Notes: a model not told the origin generated them from the sequence alone. Positions 1 to 9,813 are shown, counted from the first letter of the stretch. The stretch is DNA of 38,611 bases from Cupriavidus basilensis OR16 (GCF_000243095.1 NZ_AHJE01000136.1:1-38611); one strand, 5' to 3'. Made by a program: numbers and translations.

Positions 1-730
1 CGATGGGCGCGTCGCCGGCCTTGTCGCCGGCAGGCAGCGCGAACTGGTCGCCTGGCTGGGGCTGGTAGCCTGGCTCCAGGCGGGAGGCGATGTGCTTGAG
101 TGCGTCGATCTGGCCCGATTTGATCAGGAAGGGCATGGACTCCGGCAAGGATTTCAGGATGACCGGGATCAGCAGTGCCGGCAGGCTGGCGGCGAGGAAG
201 ACCGATTGCCACCCGTAGCTTTCAATCATGCCTTTGCCGAGCAGGGCGGCCAGCATGCCGCCGACCGAGTAGCCGCTGAACATCAGCGTGACCATGGTCC
301 CGCGAATCTTGCGCGGGGAGTATTCGGTCATCTGCGCCACCACGTTCGGCATGACGCCGCCGATGCCCAGGCCCGCCAGGAAGCGCGTCACGCTGAACGT
401 CACGGGATCGCTGGTGAAGCCGGCCGCGGCGGTGAAGACGCTGAACAGCAGGATGCAGATGGCGATGGCGCGGCGCCTTCCGATACGGTCGGCCACGGTG
501 CCCATGAAGATCGCGCCGAACATCATGCCGAACAGCGCGGCGCTGACCATGAAGCCGGCACTGGTGGCGTCCACGCCCATGCTCTTCATGATCGATGGCA
601 GCGCAATGCCGACCACGGCCAGGTCATAGCCGTCGAAGATGATGATCAGTGCGCACCAGAGCAGCACCAGTCCGTGAAAGCGATTGAAGCGCGCCTCGTC
701 GGCGAGCTTGTGGACATCGATCTGTCGCAT
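1..730 (-). CDS. AAHS-family MFS transporter, probable benzoate importer (3' end outside window)
   Basis: The reading frame runs off the left edge, so only about 243 N-terminal residues are present. The start at 730 follows an AAGGAG ribosome site. The protein begins MRQIDVHKLADEARF and soon shows the IIFDGYDL segment in the first membrane helix, where the acidic DGxD motif is typical of the aromatic acid:H+ symporter family (BenK, PcaK). A loop with ADRIGRRR matches the MFS cytoplasmic 2-3 loop signature. It is the last gene of a minus-strand run DUF4863-boxD-bclA-transporter, 115 bases after bclA, so benzoate or a related aromatic acid is the likely substrate. Family assignment is firm; the substrate is inferred from neighbours. 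Confidence 0.85.
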   Translation of the reverse strand, partial: MRQIDVHKLADEARFNRFHGLVLLWCALIIIFDGYDLAVVGIALPSIMKSMGVDATSAGFMVSAALFGMMFGAIFMGTVADRIGRRRAIAICILLFSVFTAAAGFTSDPVTFSVTRFLAGLGIGGVMPNVVAQMTEYSPRKIRGTMVTLMFSGYSVGGMLAALLGKGMIESYGWQSVFLAASLPALLIPVILKSLPESMPFLIKSGQIDALKHIASRLEPGYQPQPGDQFALPAGDKAGDAPI

Positions 731-765
731 TGGTTGTCTCCTTGTGTATTTTTTAGTGGTTTGCA

Positions 766-790
766 CCCCTCCCCAGCCTTGGAGGAGGGG
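766..790 (-). other. Stem-loop between bclA and the transporter gene
   Basis: CCCCTCC (766-772) can pair with GGAGGGG (784-790) around an 11-base loop. No T tract follows on the minus strand, so this is not a clear terminator. It may reduce read-through or stabilise the upstream message, which would set transporter expression below that of bclA. The pairing is seen; the role is a guess. Confidence 0.35.
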
Positions 791-845
791 GAGTGGCAGT
801 GGGCGTGGCAGTCTTCGCCATGGCGAACGGTTTTGGCCTCTCCAC

Positions 846-2417
846 TCAGGCCGGCTCGCCTTCCAGTTCGCGCAGCCTGAAGCGCTGGATCTTGCCCGTG
901 GCCGTCTTGGGCAGCGCAGGCACGAACTCGATCATGCGCGGGTATTTGTAGGGCGCGAGCCGTTCCTTGACGAAGGCCTTGAGCTCCGCCTCGCTGACCT
1001 GCGCGCCGGCCTTGCGGACCACGAACGCCTTGGTCTTGGTGAGGCCAGCCTGGTCGGGCACGCCGATCACAGCGGCTTCGAGCACCGAGGGGTGCTGGGC
1101 CAGCGTGGCTTCCACTTCGAACGGCGAGACATAGATGCCGCTGACCTTGAGCATGTCGTCGCTGCGTCCGGCGTAGCTGTAGCTGCCGTCGGCGTTGCGC
1201 ACGTACTTGTCGCCGCTCTTGGTCCAGCCGCCGCGGAAGGTCTCGCGGGATTTCTCCCGGTTGCCCCAGTACATCAGCGCCGCGCTCGGCCCCTGGATAT
1301 AGAGGTCGCCCACTTCGCCGTCGGGCACGGCGTGGCCGTCTTCGTCGCGCAGTTCCACCGCGTAGCCCGGCACCGGCCAGCCCGTGGTGCCGTAGCGAAC
1401 CTGCCCGGGGCGGTTGGACAGGAAGATATGCAGCATTTCCGTGGAACCGATGCCGTCGATGATTTCGCAACCGAAATGCGCGGTGAAACGTTCGCCCAGG
1501 TCAGCGGGCAAGGCCTCGCCGGCGGAGGAGCACAGGCGCAGCGAGACCTGCTCGCGCGTGGGCAACCCGGGCGCGTCGAGCATGCCAGCGTAGCCGGTCG
1601 GCGCGCCGAAGAACACGGTCGGCTGATGGTCCAGCCAGCGCCTGAACGTGGCCTCGGGGGTTGGCCGCTCGGCCATCAGCACGACTGTGGCACCCACGCT
1701 CAGCGGGAAGGTCAGGGCGTTGCCGAGCCCATAGGCAAAGTAGAGCTTGGCCGCGGAGAAGCAGATGTCGGCCTCGCCCAGCGACAGTACGGGCTTGGCA
1801 TAGAGCTCAGCGGTCCAGTACGCATTGCCCTGGCTGTGCAGCACGCCTTTAGGGCGCCCGGTGGAACCTGACGAATAGAGCCAGAAGCCGGGATCGTCGG
1901 GGCCGGTGCTGGCGGGCGCGGATAGTGGCGCGTGGCGGCCGATCAGCGCATCGAGCGCGACCATGCCATCGGCGAGCGGGCTGGTTGGCTGGGAGACGAT
2001 CACCGTGCTGGCTTCGTGCCCACCCTGGGCGAAAGCTTGCTGCAGCACCGGCAACAACGCGCCCGATACCAGCACGGCCTGCGCGCGGCTGTGCTGCAGC
2101 ATATAGGCGTAGTCGTCGGCGGTGAGCAGTGTGTTGACTGCCACGGGCACGATGCCCGCATACATCGCGCCGAGGAAGCACACCGGCCAGTCATTGCCAT
2201 CGTGCATCATCAGCAGCACGCGCTCTTCGCGGTGGATGCCGCGGGCCAGCAGCGCGGCGGCAACGCGGCGGATGCGCTCGGCCAGCTCGCCGTAGCGCAT
2301 CGCGCCGTGGTCGTCGATGTAGGCAATCTTGGCGGGCCGCTGCGCGTTGCACGCAATCAGGTGCTGGGCAAGGTTGAACGGCGTGCCGGGCGGCTGCACT
2401 TGTGGTTCGGCTGTCAT
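846..2417 (-). CDS. bclA: Benzoate-CoA ligase
   Basis: 523 residues, the usual length for benzoate-CoA ligases. It activates benzoate with ATP and CoA to benzoyl-CoA, the entry step of the box pathway, in the cytoplasm. The adenylate-forming P-loop YSSGSTGRPKG lies at residues 181-191 and the C-terminal catalytic lysine motif PKTATGK ends at about residue 509. The start at 2417 (MTAEPQVQPPG) follows GGGGAGA; the frame is open further upstream, but that extension runs into the repeat-containing gap and is unlikely to be coding. It lies 64 bases behind boxD and ahead of the AAHS transporter, consistent with one transcript. No lesion is visible. A ligase preferring substituted benzoates cannot be excluded, but the box context favours benzoate. 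Confidence 0.93.
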   Translation of the reverse strand: MTAEPQVQPPGTPFNLAQHLIACNAQRPAKIAYIDDHGAMRYGELAERIRRVAAALLARGIHREERVLLMMHDGNDWPVCFLGAMYAGIVPVAVNTLLTADDYAYMLQHSRAQAVLVSGALLPVLQQAFAQGGHEASTVIVSQPTSPLADGMVALDALIGRHAPLSAPASTGPDDPGFWLYSSGSTGRPKGVLHSQGNAYWTAELYAKPVLSLGEADICFSAAKLYFAYGLGNALTFPLSVGATVVLMAERPTPEATFRRWLDHQPTVFFGAPTGYAGMLDAPGLPTREQVSLRLCSSAGEALPADLGERFTAHFGCEIIDGIGSTEMLHIFLSNRPGQVRYGTTGWPVPGYAVELRDEDGHAVPDGEVGDLYIQGPSAALMYWGNREKSRETFRGGWTKSGDKYVRNADGSYSYAGRSDDMLKVSGIYVSPFEVEATLAQHPSVLEAAVIGVPDQAGLTKTKAFVVRKAGAQVSEAELKAFVKERLAPYKYPRMIEFVPALPKTATGKIQRFRLRELEGEPA

Positions 2418-2431
2418 CTTTGTCTCCCCGT

Positions 2432-2454
2432 ATCGATGGATCGATGGATCGATG
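2432..2454. repeat. Short tandem repeat, ATCGATGG x 2.9
   Basis: The 8-base unit ATCGATGG occurs twice in full and once missing its last base, in the boxD-bclA gap just upstream of the bclA ribosome site. It could vary in copy number by slippage. No function is evident. Confidence 0.8.
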
Positions 2455-2481
2455 TTTTGGTGGGTTTGCCGTAGCGGTGCT

Positions 2482-4026
2482 TTAAAGCTGCGCCAGCACG
2501 CTGGTGCTCGCCTGCACAGCACTGCGCCGGTGATAGAAATTCAGCGCGCGCAAGCCGCCCAGTTCCTCGCCGCCGCCGGCGCGCCCGGGCCCGCCGTGCA
2601 GCGATTGCGGCATGACATTGCCGTGGCCGGTATGCAGTTGCGCCACCTCAGGGGAGATCACGTGGACGCGGCCGTGGCTGTCGGCCAGCGCCACCGCGGC
2701 TTTGGCCAGCGCATCGGCGTCGCTGCCGTACAGCGATGCCACCAGCGAGCCCTGGCCCCGGCGCACCAGTGCTAGCGCGTGGGCGCCGTCGCGGTAGGGC
2801 ACCAGCGTTGCCACGGGGCCGAACACCTCGGTGTCGTGCACGCGATCGGCAGCGTCGGCATGGCGTGCGCCCAGCAGCGTGGGCCCGATGCAGCAGGCCA
2901 CGGCCGGATCGGCATCGACCAGCGCGTGCGTCGCGCCGTCGTGCAGCACCTCGGCCTGCGCGCGCAAATAACCCAGCCCTTCGCGCACCGATGCGAGCTG
3001 CGCCCGGCTGACCAGCGCGCCCATGCGCACTGCTTCATGGCGCGGATTGCCCACGGGGACCCTGGCCAGCCGCGCGCCGATGGCGTCGGCTGCGGCGCCA
3101 TACAGCGCTTCGGGCACGAAGATGCGGCGGATGGCCGTGCATTTCTGCCCGGACTTGACGGTCATCTCCCGCGCGGCTTCCCTGGCCAGCAGGTCGAACG
3201 CTTCGCTGCCGGCGGCCTCGCCGGGCAGCAGCAGGGCCGAGTTGACGCTGTCGGCCTCGATATTGACGCGCACCGAGCGTTGCGTGACCGCCGTATGCGA
3301 GCGGATCAGCGCGGCGGTCTCGGCCGAGCCGGTGAAGGAGACCACATCGAACGGCTGCAACTGGTCCAGCAGCCCGGCCGCGCTGCCGCATACCACCGAC
3401 AGCGCGCCAGGTGGCAGCACGCCCGCGTCCACCACGTCCCTGACCATGCGCTGGGTCAGCCAGGCGGTGGCCGTCGCAGGCTTCACGATCACGGGCACGC
3501 CCGCCAGCAGCGCCGGTGCGGCCTTTTCCCACAAGCCCCAACTCGGGAAGTTGAACGCGTTGATCAAGAGTGCCAGGCCGCGCGTGGGCACCAGCACGTG
3601 TTGCGACTGGAATAGCGGATCCTTGCCCAGCCGCGCGGCATCGCCGTCGATCAGGTAGCGCCGGTCGCCCAGCGCGTCGCCGAGCTTGGCGTAGGTGCCA
3701 AGCGTGAAGATGCCGCCATCGATGTCCACCGCGGAATCGTTGTGCACGGTGCCGCTGTTGGCGATGGCGATCTCGTAATAGGCATCGCGGTTGGCCTGCA
3801 GGATCTTGACGATGGCACCCAGCATGGCGGCGCGCTCGCGGTAGGCCATGGCGCGCAGCGCGGCGCCGCCTTGCTCGCGCGCGAAGGCGAAGCCGGCGCC
3901 AAGGTCGAGCCCGGTGGCGTCCACGCGTACCAGGGCATCGCCCAGTACCGGGTCGGCCAGCGTCGCGCCGGCACCGGAGCCGGCTTGCCAGCGGCCGCCG
4001 AGATAGTTGGAGAGCAGTTCGGTCAT
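2482..4026 (-). CDS. boxD: 3,4-dehydroadipyl-CoA semialdehyde dehydrogenase
   Basis: 514 residues of the aldehyde dehydrogenase superfamily. It oxidises the semialdehyde released by BoxC to 3,4-dehydroadipyl-CoA with NADP+. Visible landmarks are the NFPSWG segment (about 159-164), the general-base glutamate in NIEADS (about 257) and the nucleophile in SGQKCT (Cys 296). The start at 4026 gives MTELLSNYLGGRW, the normal N-terminus of this family; the in-frame upstream extension lies inside the preceding gene. Only 10 bases separate it from the DUF4863 stop, so the two are surely cotranscribed. A PaaZ-type ring-cleavage dehydrogenase is the nearest alternative, but the length is too short for the extra hydratase domain and the box neighbours decide for BoxD. 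Confidence 0.92.
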   Translation of the reverse strand: MTELLSNYLGGRWQAGSGAGATLADPVLGDALVRVDATGLDLGAGFAFAREQGGAALRAMAYRERAAMLGAIVKILQANRDAYYEIAIANSGTVHNDSAVDIDGGIFTLGTYAKLGDALGDRRYLIDGDAARLGKDPLFQSQHVLVPTRGLALLINAFNFPSWGLWEKAAPALLAGVPVIVKPATATAWLTQRMVRDVVDAGVLPPGALSVVCGSAAGLLDQLQPFDVVSFTGSAETAALIRSHTAVTQRSVRVNIEADSVNSALLLPGEAAGSEAFDLLAREAAREMTVKSGQKCTAIRRIFVPEALYGAAADAIGARLARVPVGNPRHEAVRMGALVSRAQLASVREGLGYLRAQAEVLHDGATHALVDADPAVACCIGPTLLGARHADAADRVHDTEVFGPVATLVPYRDGAHALALVRRGQGSLVASLYGSDADALAKAAVALADSHGRVHVISPEVAQLHTGHGNVMPQSLHGGPGRAGGGEELGGLRALNFYHRRSAVQASTSVLAQL

Positions 4027-4036
4027 GGCGTGGGGC

Positions 4037-4501
4037 TCAGCGGGTGAAGTCGATGCGCCCTTCGGGCAGCAGGTAAAGCACGAGCGCGCGGCCATGGCTG
4101 ACGGTGGGCCTGTGCGCGCTGCCCGGCGGGCAGACCAGCCAGCCGGCGGGGCGGCCGTCGAACTCGGCGGTGGCGTCGATCGGCACGATCAGGTCGATCT
4201 CCCCATTGGGATGCGTGTGATGCGGCCCGGCGATGTCTTGCATGTCGACCACGTCGACGGAGAAGCCGTGGAGATCCTCGGCCGGCTTGAAGACGCGGCC
4301 ATAACGGATGCCGCCGCCTTCGCGGTCGCACAGCCAGCCCTCGGCCACGCCGGCCTGGCAGGCCGCCTTGAGTTCGCTGTAAGTGGCGCTGCCTGCGCCA
4401 TGCTCGGCGTTGAGCCAGGCATCCAGGGCGGCATCGAGTGGGCGGCCGGCGATGCGGGCCGTGAGCCGCGCAATCTGCTCGCGGAATTCGGTGGGGGACA
4501 T
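4037..4501 (-). CDS. DUF4863 cupin-like protein of the box operon
   Basis: 154 residues. A helical N-terminal half (about 1-75) is followed by a cupin-like half containing GPHHTHPNGEID, whose histidines and glutamate could bind a metal, and PPGSAHRPTVSHG near the end. I place it in the DUF4863 family, which from memory includes the 4-hydroxylaminobenzoate lyase PnbB. The start at 4501 (MSPTEFREQ) is chosen because upstream residues would overlap the operator region; the ribosome site is weak. It is the first gene of the minus-strand operon with boxD, bclA and the transporter. Such genes recur in box clusters, yet no step of the pathway needs one, so a side reaction or handling of substituted benzoates is possible. 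Function is not established. Confidence 0.75.
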   Translation of the reverse strand: MSPTEFREQIARLTARIAGRPLDAALDAWLNAEHGAGSATYSELKAACQAGVAEGWLCDREGGGIRYGRVFKPAEDLHGFSVDVVDMQDIAGPHHTHPNGEIDLIVPIDATAEFDGRPAGWLVCPPGSAHRPTVSHGRALVLYLLPEGRIDFTR

Positions 4502-4547
4502 GGAAGGGGCTCCGTTAGACTCAGCCGGGTTGCATACCCGCGCTTCA

Positions 4548-4561
4548 TGCATTATTGTGCA
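4548..4561. promoter_or_regulatory. Candidate BoxR operator, TGCA-N6-TGCA
   Basis: TGCA at 4548-4551 and 4558-4561 separated by six bases gives a palindromic core in the divergent boxR/boxD intergenic region. BzdR and BoxR regulators are known to recognise TGCA repeats. Another lone TGCA lies at 4531-4534. The position suits control of the minus-strand operon and boxR together. Confidence 0.6.
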
Positions 4562-4590
4562 TGTGTGAAACATAGGGCCACCAAGAAACC

Positions 4591-5565
4591 ATGTCAAGCA
4601 CTATATTGCATGTTACCGGGTTAACTCGGGCGCCCGCGGACGAGCAGGACGCCGATGCCACACCAGGCAACAGTAGCGCCACGGAAGCCGGCGGGGTGGA
4701 GAAAAACGCCTTTCTCGTCGCATTGGGCGAGCGTGTGCGTGAGCTGCGCGCTCGCCGGGGCCTGACCCGCAAGGCCACGGCACTGGCCGCCGGGGTTTCG
4801 GAGCGGCACCTGGCCAACCTGGAATACGGCAGCGGCAACGCCTCCATCCTGGTGCTGCTGCAGATCGCCTCGGCGCTGCACTGCTCGCTGGCCGAGCTAC
4901 TTGGCGACGTGTCCACCTCATCGCCGGAGTGGCTGCTGATCCGGGAGCTACTGGAGCACCGCGACGAAGGCACGCTGCGCCGCGTGCGCATTGCCGTGGG
5001 CGAGATGCTTGGCACGGGCGGCGGCAACGCCGCGCGCAGCCCGCGCGTGGCGCTGATCGGGCTGCGCGGCGCCGGCAAGTCCACGCTGGGCGGCATGCTG
5101 GCCGAGGACCTGGGCTTTCCCTTTGTGGAACTCAGCCGCGAGATCGAGAAGTTCGCCGGCTGCAGCATCTCGGAAATCCAGGGCCTGTACGGCATGAACG
5201 CTTACCGCCGCTACGAGCGGCGCGCGCTGGAGGAAGCCATCCAGATCTATCCGGAAGCGGTGATCGCCACGCCTGGCGGCCTGGTGTCGGACCCCGCCAC
5301 CTTCAACCTGCTGCTGGCCCATTGCACCACGGTGTGGCTGCAGGCCAGCCCGGAAGATCACATGAACCGCGTGCGCGCCCAGGGCGACTTCCGCCCGATG
5401 GCCGCCAGCAAGGAGGCCATGGAAGACCTGCGCCATATCCTGGCCGGCCGTGCGGCCTTCTATTCCAAGGCGGAGTTCAGCGTCGACACCAGCGCCGAGC
5501 CGCTGGAACCCACCTTCCTGGCGCTGCGCGAGCGGGTCCGCTACGCACTGCAACTGCCGCTCTGA
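4591..5565 (+). CDS. boxR: Benzoyl-CoA-responsive transcriptional regulator BoxR
   Basis: 324 residues. An XRE-type helix-turn-helix domain (about 46-102, LGERVRELRARRGLT onward) is joined to a shikimate-kinase-like domain with P-loop GLRGAGKST at about 157-165. This two-domain build defines BoxR/BzdR, where the kinase-like half senses benzoyl-CoA and releases DNA. It is divergent from boxD and upstream of boxC. The ATG at 4591 has no good ribosome site, and a TGCA site (4597-4610) overlaps its first codons. A GTG at 4696, preceded by GGAAG with eight bases between, starts the protein just before the conserved HTH (VEKNAFL) and may be the true start, giving 289 residues. Identity is firm; the start is uncertain. 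Confidence 0.92.
   Translation: MSSTILHVTGLTRAPADEQDADATPGNSSATEAGGVEKNAFLVALGERVRELRARRGLTRKATALAAGVSERHLANLEYGSGNASILVLLQIASALHCSLAELLGDVSTSSPEWLLIRELLEHRDEGTLRRVRIAVGEMLGTGGGNAARSPRVALIGLRGAGKSTLGGMLAEDLGFPFVELSREIEKFAGCSISEIQGLYGMNAYRRYERRALEEAIQIYPEAVIATPGGLVSDPATFNLLLAHCTTVWLQASPEDHMNRVRAQGDFRPMAASKEAMEDLRHILAGRAAFYSKAEFSVDTSAEPLEPTFLALRERVRYALQLPL
4597..4610. promoter_or_regulatory. Candidate BoxR operator, AGCA-N6-TGCA
   Basis: AGCA at 4597-4600 and TGCA at 4607-4610 with a CTATAT spacer. It is the reverse-complement form of the TGCA-N6-TGCT sites near boxC. It covers codons 3-7 of boxR if the ATG at 4591 is used, which would give autorepression, or hints that translation starts further in. 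Confidence 0.5.
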
Positions 5566-5581
5566 TCCTTCGACGGGTAGA

Positions 5582-5595
5582 TGCACAATATTGCT
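5582..5595. promoter_or_regulatory. Candidate BoxR operator, TGCA-N6-TGCT
   Basis: TGCA (5582-5585), CAATAT, TGCT (5592-5595). It abuts the -35 hexamer of the boxC promoter, so bound protein would block RNA polymerase. Confidence 0.55.
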
Positions 5596-5624
5596 TGACT
5601 GAGTTTTAGTGTATGAACTATAGT
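5595..5624 (+). promoter_or_regulatory. Probable sigma-70 promoter of boxCBA
   Basis: TTGACT (5595-5600) and TATAGT (5619-5624) separated by 18 bases, about 60 bases upstream of the boxC start. Each differs from consensus by one base. TGCA-type sites sit on its -35 box and about 25 bases past its -10 box, as expected for a repressed promoter. Confidence 0.6.
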
Positions 5625-5646
5625 TCCTTCACTAACACCCGAACCA

Positions 5647-5660
5647 TGCACTATCGTGCT
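5647..5660. promoter_or_regulatory. Candidate BoxR operator, TGCA-N6-TGCT
   Basis: TGCA (5647-5650), CTATCG, TGCT (5657-5660), with a further overlapping TGCA at 5660-5663. It lies in the predicted boxC leader just before the GAGGAG ribosome site at 5668-5673. The spacer closely matches those of the other sites (TTATTG, CTATAT, CAATAT). Confidence 0.55.
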
Positions 5661-5682
5661 GCATTGCTGAGGAGACACCGCC

Positions 5683-7342
<1,660 letters not shown>

Positions 7343-7361
7343 CCTGACATTGCCGATATCA

Positions 7362-7391
7362 CACTCGAATCGCACTCGAATCGCACTCGAA
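7362..7391. repeat. 11-base tandem repeat in the boxC-boxB gap
   Basis: The unit CACTCGAATCG is present twice in full and once as its first eight bases. It fills part of the 102-base gap between boxC and boxB. No hairpin or promoter is evident. Confidence 0.8.
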
Positions 7392-7444
7392 GCCGAAGCA
7401 GAACCCGAACACGCCGCAGCCAACGCATAGCCAGCCCGGAGACC

Positions 7445-8875
7445 ATGATGTCCAGCATCAACTACAGCGACAAGATCCCCAACAACGTCAACCTCAGCGA
7501 AGACCGCACGCTGCAGCGCGCGCTCGAGCAATGGCAGCCCAACTACCTGAGCTGGTGGAACGACATGGGCCCGGACGGCTCGCAGGATTCCGATATCTAC
7601 CTGCGCACCGCGATCAGCGTCGACCCGCAGGGCTGGGCGCACTTCGGCCACGTGAAGATGCCGGACTATCGCTGGGGCATTTTCCTCAATCCCGCCGAGG
7701 CCAACCGCAAGATCCACTTCGGCGACCACAAGGGTGAAGACGCCTGGCAGGACGTGCCCGGCGAATACCGCGCCAACCTGCGCCGCATCATCGTCACGCA
7801 GGGCGATACGGAACCCGCATCGGTGGAGCAGCAGCGCCACCTCGGCCTGACCGCGCCGAGCATGTACGACCTGCGCAACCTGTACCAGGTCAACGTGGAG
7901 GAAGGCCGCCACCTGTGGGCCATGGTCTACCTGCTGCACAAGTATTTCGGCCGCGACGGCCGCGAAGAAGGCGAAGCCCTGCTGGAGCGCCGCAGCGGCC
8001 AGCAAGACAACCCGCGCATCCTGCAGGCGTTCAATGAACAGACGCCGGACTGGCTGTCGTTCTTCATGTTCACCTATTTCACCGACCGCGACGGCAAGTT
8101 CCAGTTGTGCGCGCTGGCCGAGAGCTCGTTCGATCCGCTCGCCCGCACCACCAAGTTCATGCTGACCGAGGAAGCGCACCACATGTTCGTTGGCGAGAGC
8201 GGCGTGTCGCGCGTGATCCAGCGGACCTGCCAGGTGATGAACGAGCTCAAGACCGACGACCCAGCCCGCTTGCGCGCTGCCGGCGTGATCGACCTGCCGA
8301 CCATCCAGCGCTACCTGAACTTCCACTACAGCGTGACCATCGACCTGTTCGGCGCGGACGAATCCAGCAACGCCGCCACCTTCTACAGCACCGGCCTCAA
8401 GGGCCGCTATGAAGAAGGCAAGCGAGCCGACGACCACGTGCTCAAGGGCCAGACCTACAAGGTCCTGCAGGCCAGCGGCGGCAAGCTGATCGAAAAGGAA
8501 GTGCCGATGCTCAACGCGCTCAACGAAGTGCTGCGAGACGACTACATCAAGGACAGCGTGGCTGGCGTGGAGCGCTGGAACCGCGTGATCGACAAGGCTG
8601 GCATTCCCGTGCGCCTGACCGTCCCGCACAAAGCCTTCCACCGCAATATCGGCGCGCTCTCCGGCGTGAAGATCTCGCCGGATGGCCGGGTCATCTCGGA
8701 CGCGGAATGGAAGGCCAACGTCGACCAGTGGCTGCCCAGCGAGACCGACCGCGCCTATGTGGCCAGCCTGATGGGCCGCGTGGTCGAGCCCGGCAAGTTC
8801 GCCGGCTGGATCGCGCCGCCGGTGATGGGCATCAACCGCCAGCCGGTGGATTTCGAGTACGTGCGTTTCAACTGA
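7445..8875 (+). CDS. boxB: Benzoyl-CoA 2,3-epoxidase, oxygenase subunit BoxB
   Basis: 476 residues, full length for BoxB. It is the diiron oxygenase that epoxidises benzoyl-CoA at C2-C3, taking electrons from BoxA. Two diiron-ligand motifs are visible: EEGRH (about 152-156) and EEAHH (about 242-246). The N-terminus (SINYSDKIPNNVNLSEDR) and the C-terminus ending in VDFEYVRFN are typical. The start is ATGATG at 7445; the second ATG would remove one residue. The ribosome site is GGAG at 7438-7441, very close to the first ATG. No lesion is visible, in contrast to the genes on both sides. Confidence 0.94.
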   Translation: MMSSINYSDKIPNNVNLSEDRTLQRALEQWQPNYLSWWNDMGPDGSQDSDIYLRTAISVDPQGWAHFGHVKMPDYRWGIFLNPAEANRKIHFGDHKGEDAWQDVPGEYRANLRRIIVTQGDTEPASVEQQRHLGLTAPSMYDLRNLYQVNVEEGRHLWAMVYLLHKYFGRDGREEGEALLERRSGQQDNPRILQAFNEQTPDWLSFFMFTYFTDRDGKFQLCALAESSFDPLARTTKFMLTEEAHHMFVGESGVSRVIQRTCQVMNELKTDDPARLRAAGVIDLPTIQRYLNFHYSVTIDLFGADESSNAATFYSTGLKGRYEEGKRADDHVLKGQTYKVLQASGGKLIEKEVPMLNALNEVLRDDYIKDSVAGVERWNRVIDKAGIPVRLTVPHKAFHRNIGALSGVKISPDGRVISDAEWKANVDQWLPSETDRAYVASLMGRVVEPGKFAGWIAPPVMGINRQPVDFEYVRFN

Positions 8876-8986
8876 GCACCGCGATTCGAAAGCCGAATAT
8901 CGAATATCGCAAGAAGGCAGGGGCCCGGTGGACTCCTGCGGCAAAAGGCCCCGGCCACAGGGGGCGCATCACCCCCGGAGTTCGCC

Positions 8987-9813
8987 ATGGACATGCCGTC
9001 ACCGCCACCGTGGCCGGCAATGTGCGCGTCACCGCGGTCGGGCGCGACTACGATACGCACCATATCGTGCTGGACTTCGGCAACGCGCCGTTTCCGGTGC
9101 TGGAAGGCCAATCGATCGGCGTCGTGCCGCCGGGCGTGGACGCCAGCGGCCGCCAGCACCATGCGCGCCAGTATTCCCTTGCCAGCCCGCGCAATGGCGA
9201 GCGGCCGGGCTACAACAATATCTCGCTCACCATCAAGCGCGTGCTGGAAGACCACCAGGGCAACCCGGTGCGCGGCGTGGCATCGAACTATATGTGCGAC
9301 CTCCAGGTGGGCGACAAGGTGGAGGTGATCGGGCCGTTTGGCGCGAGCTTCCTCATGCCCAACCACCCGCGCTCCAATATCGTCATGATCTGCACGGGTA
9401 CCGGCAGCGCGCCGATGCGCGCGATGACGGAATGGCGCCGGCGGCTGCGCAAGTCCGGCAAGTTCGAGGGCGGCAAGCTGATGCTGTTCTTCGGCGCGCG
9501 CACGCAGGAGGAGCTGCCTTACTTCGGCCCGTTGCAGAGCTTGCCCAAGGACTTTATCGATACCAACTTTGCCTTCTCGCGCACCCCGGGGCAGCCCAAG
9601 CGCTATGTGCAGGACGTGATGCGCGAGCGCGCCGCCGATCTCGGGCCGCTGCTGGCGGACCCGAATACCTGCTTCTACGTCTGCGGGCTGAAGAGCATGG
9701 AGGAGGGCGTGGTGCTGGCCTTGCGGGACGTGGCGCAGCAAGCGGGTTTATCGTGGGACACGGTGGGCGCCGCGCTCAGGAAGGATGGGCGGCTGCACCT
9801 AGAGACGTACTGA
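8987..9813 (+). pseudogene. boxA: Benzoyl-CoA 2,3-epoxidase reductase BoxA, lacking its ferredoxin half
   Basis: The intact frame ending at 9813 covers only the flavin reductase part: RQYSLASPRNG (FAD), GTGSAPMRAM (NADPH) and CFYVCGLKSMEEGV near the C-terminus. BoxA proteins are about 410 residues and begin with two [4Fe-4S] motifs; no CxxCxxC stretch exists here, and the homologous part starts abruptly at HAVTATVAGNVRV. The ATG at 8987 has a well-placed GGAG but is one frame away from the reductase. In-frame starts are only a GTG at 9010 (267 residues) or an ATG at 8707 inside boxB. The simplest reading is loss of about 400 bases between the true start region and the linker. Without the iron-sulfur half, electron transfer to BoxB should fail. 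An assembly collapse would look the same. Confidence 0.82.

Noticed and set aside
4545..5195. 216-codon minus-strand frame opposite boxR
   Set aside because: Ser/Arg/Pro-rich shadow of boxR with no motif; it would also run through the operator region.
7362..7391. Possible CRISPR-like or regulatory repeat in the boxC-boxB gap
   Set aside because: Units are 11 bases, directly adjacent and without spacers, so it is an ordinary short tandem repeat.
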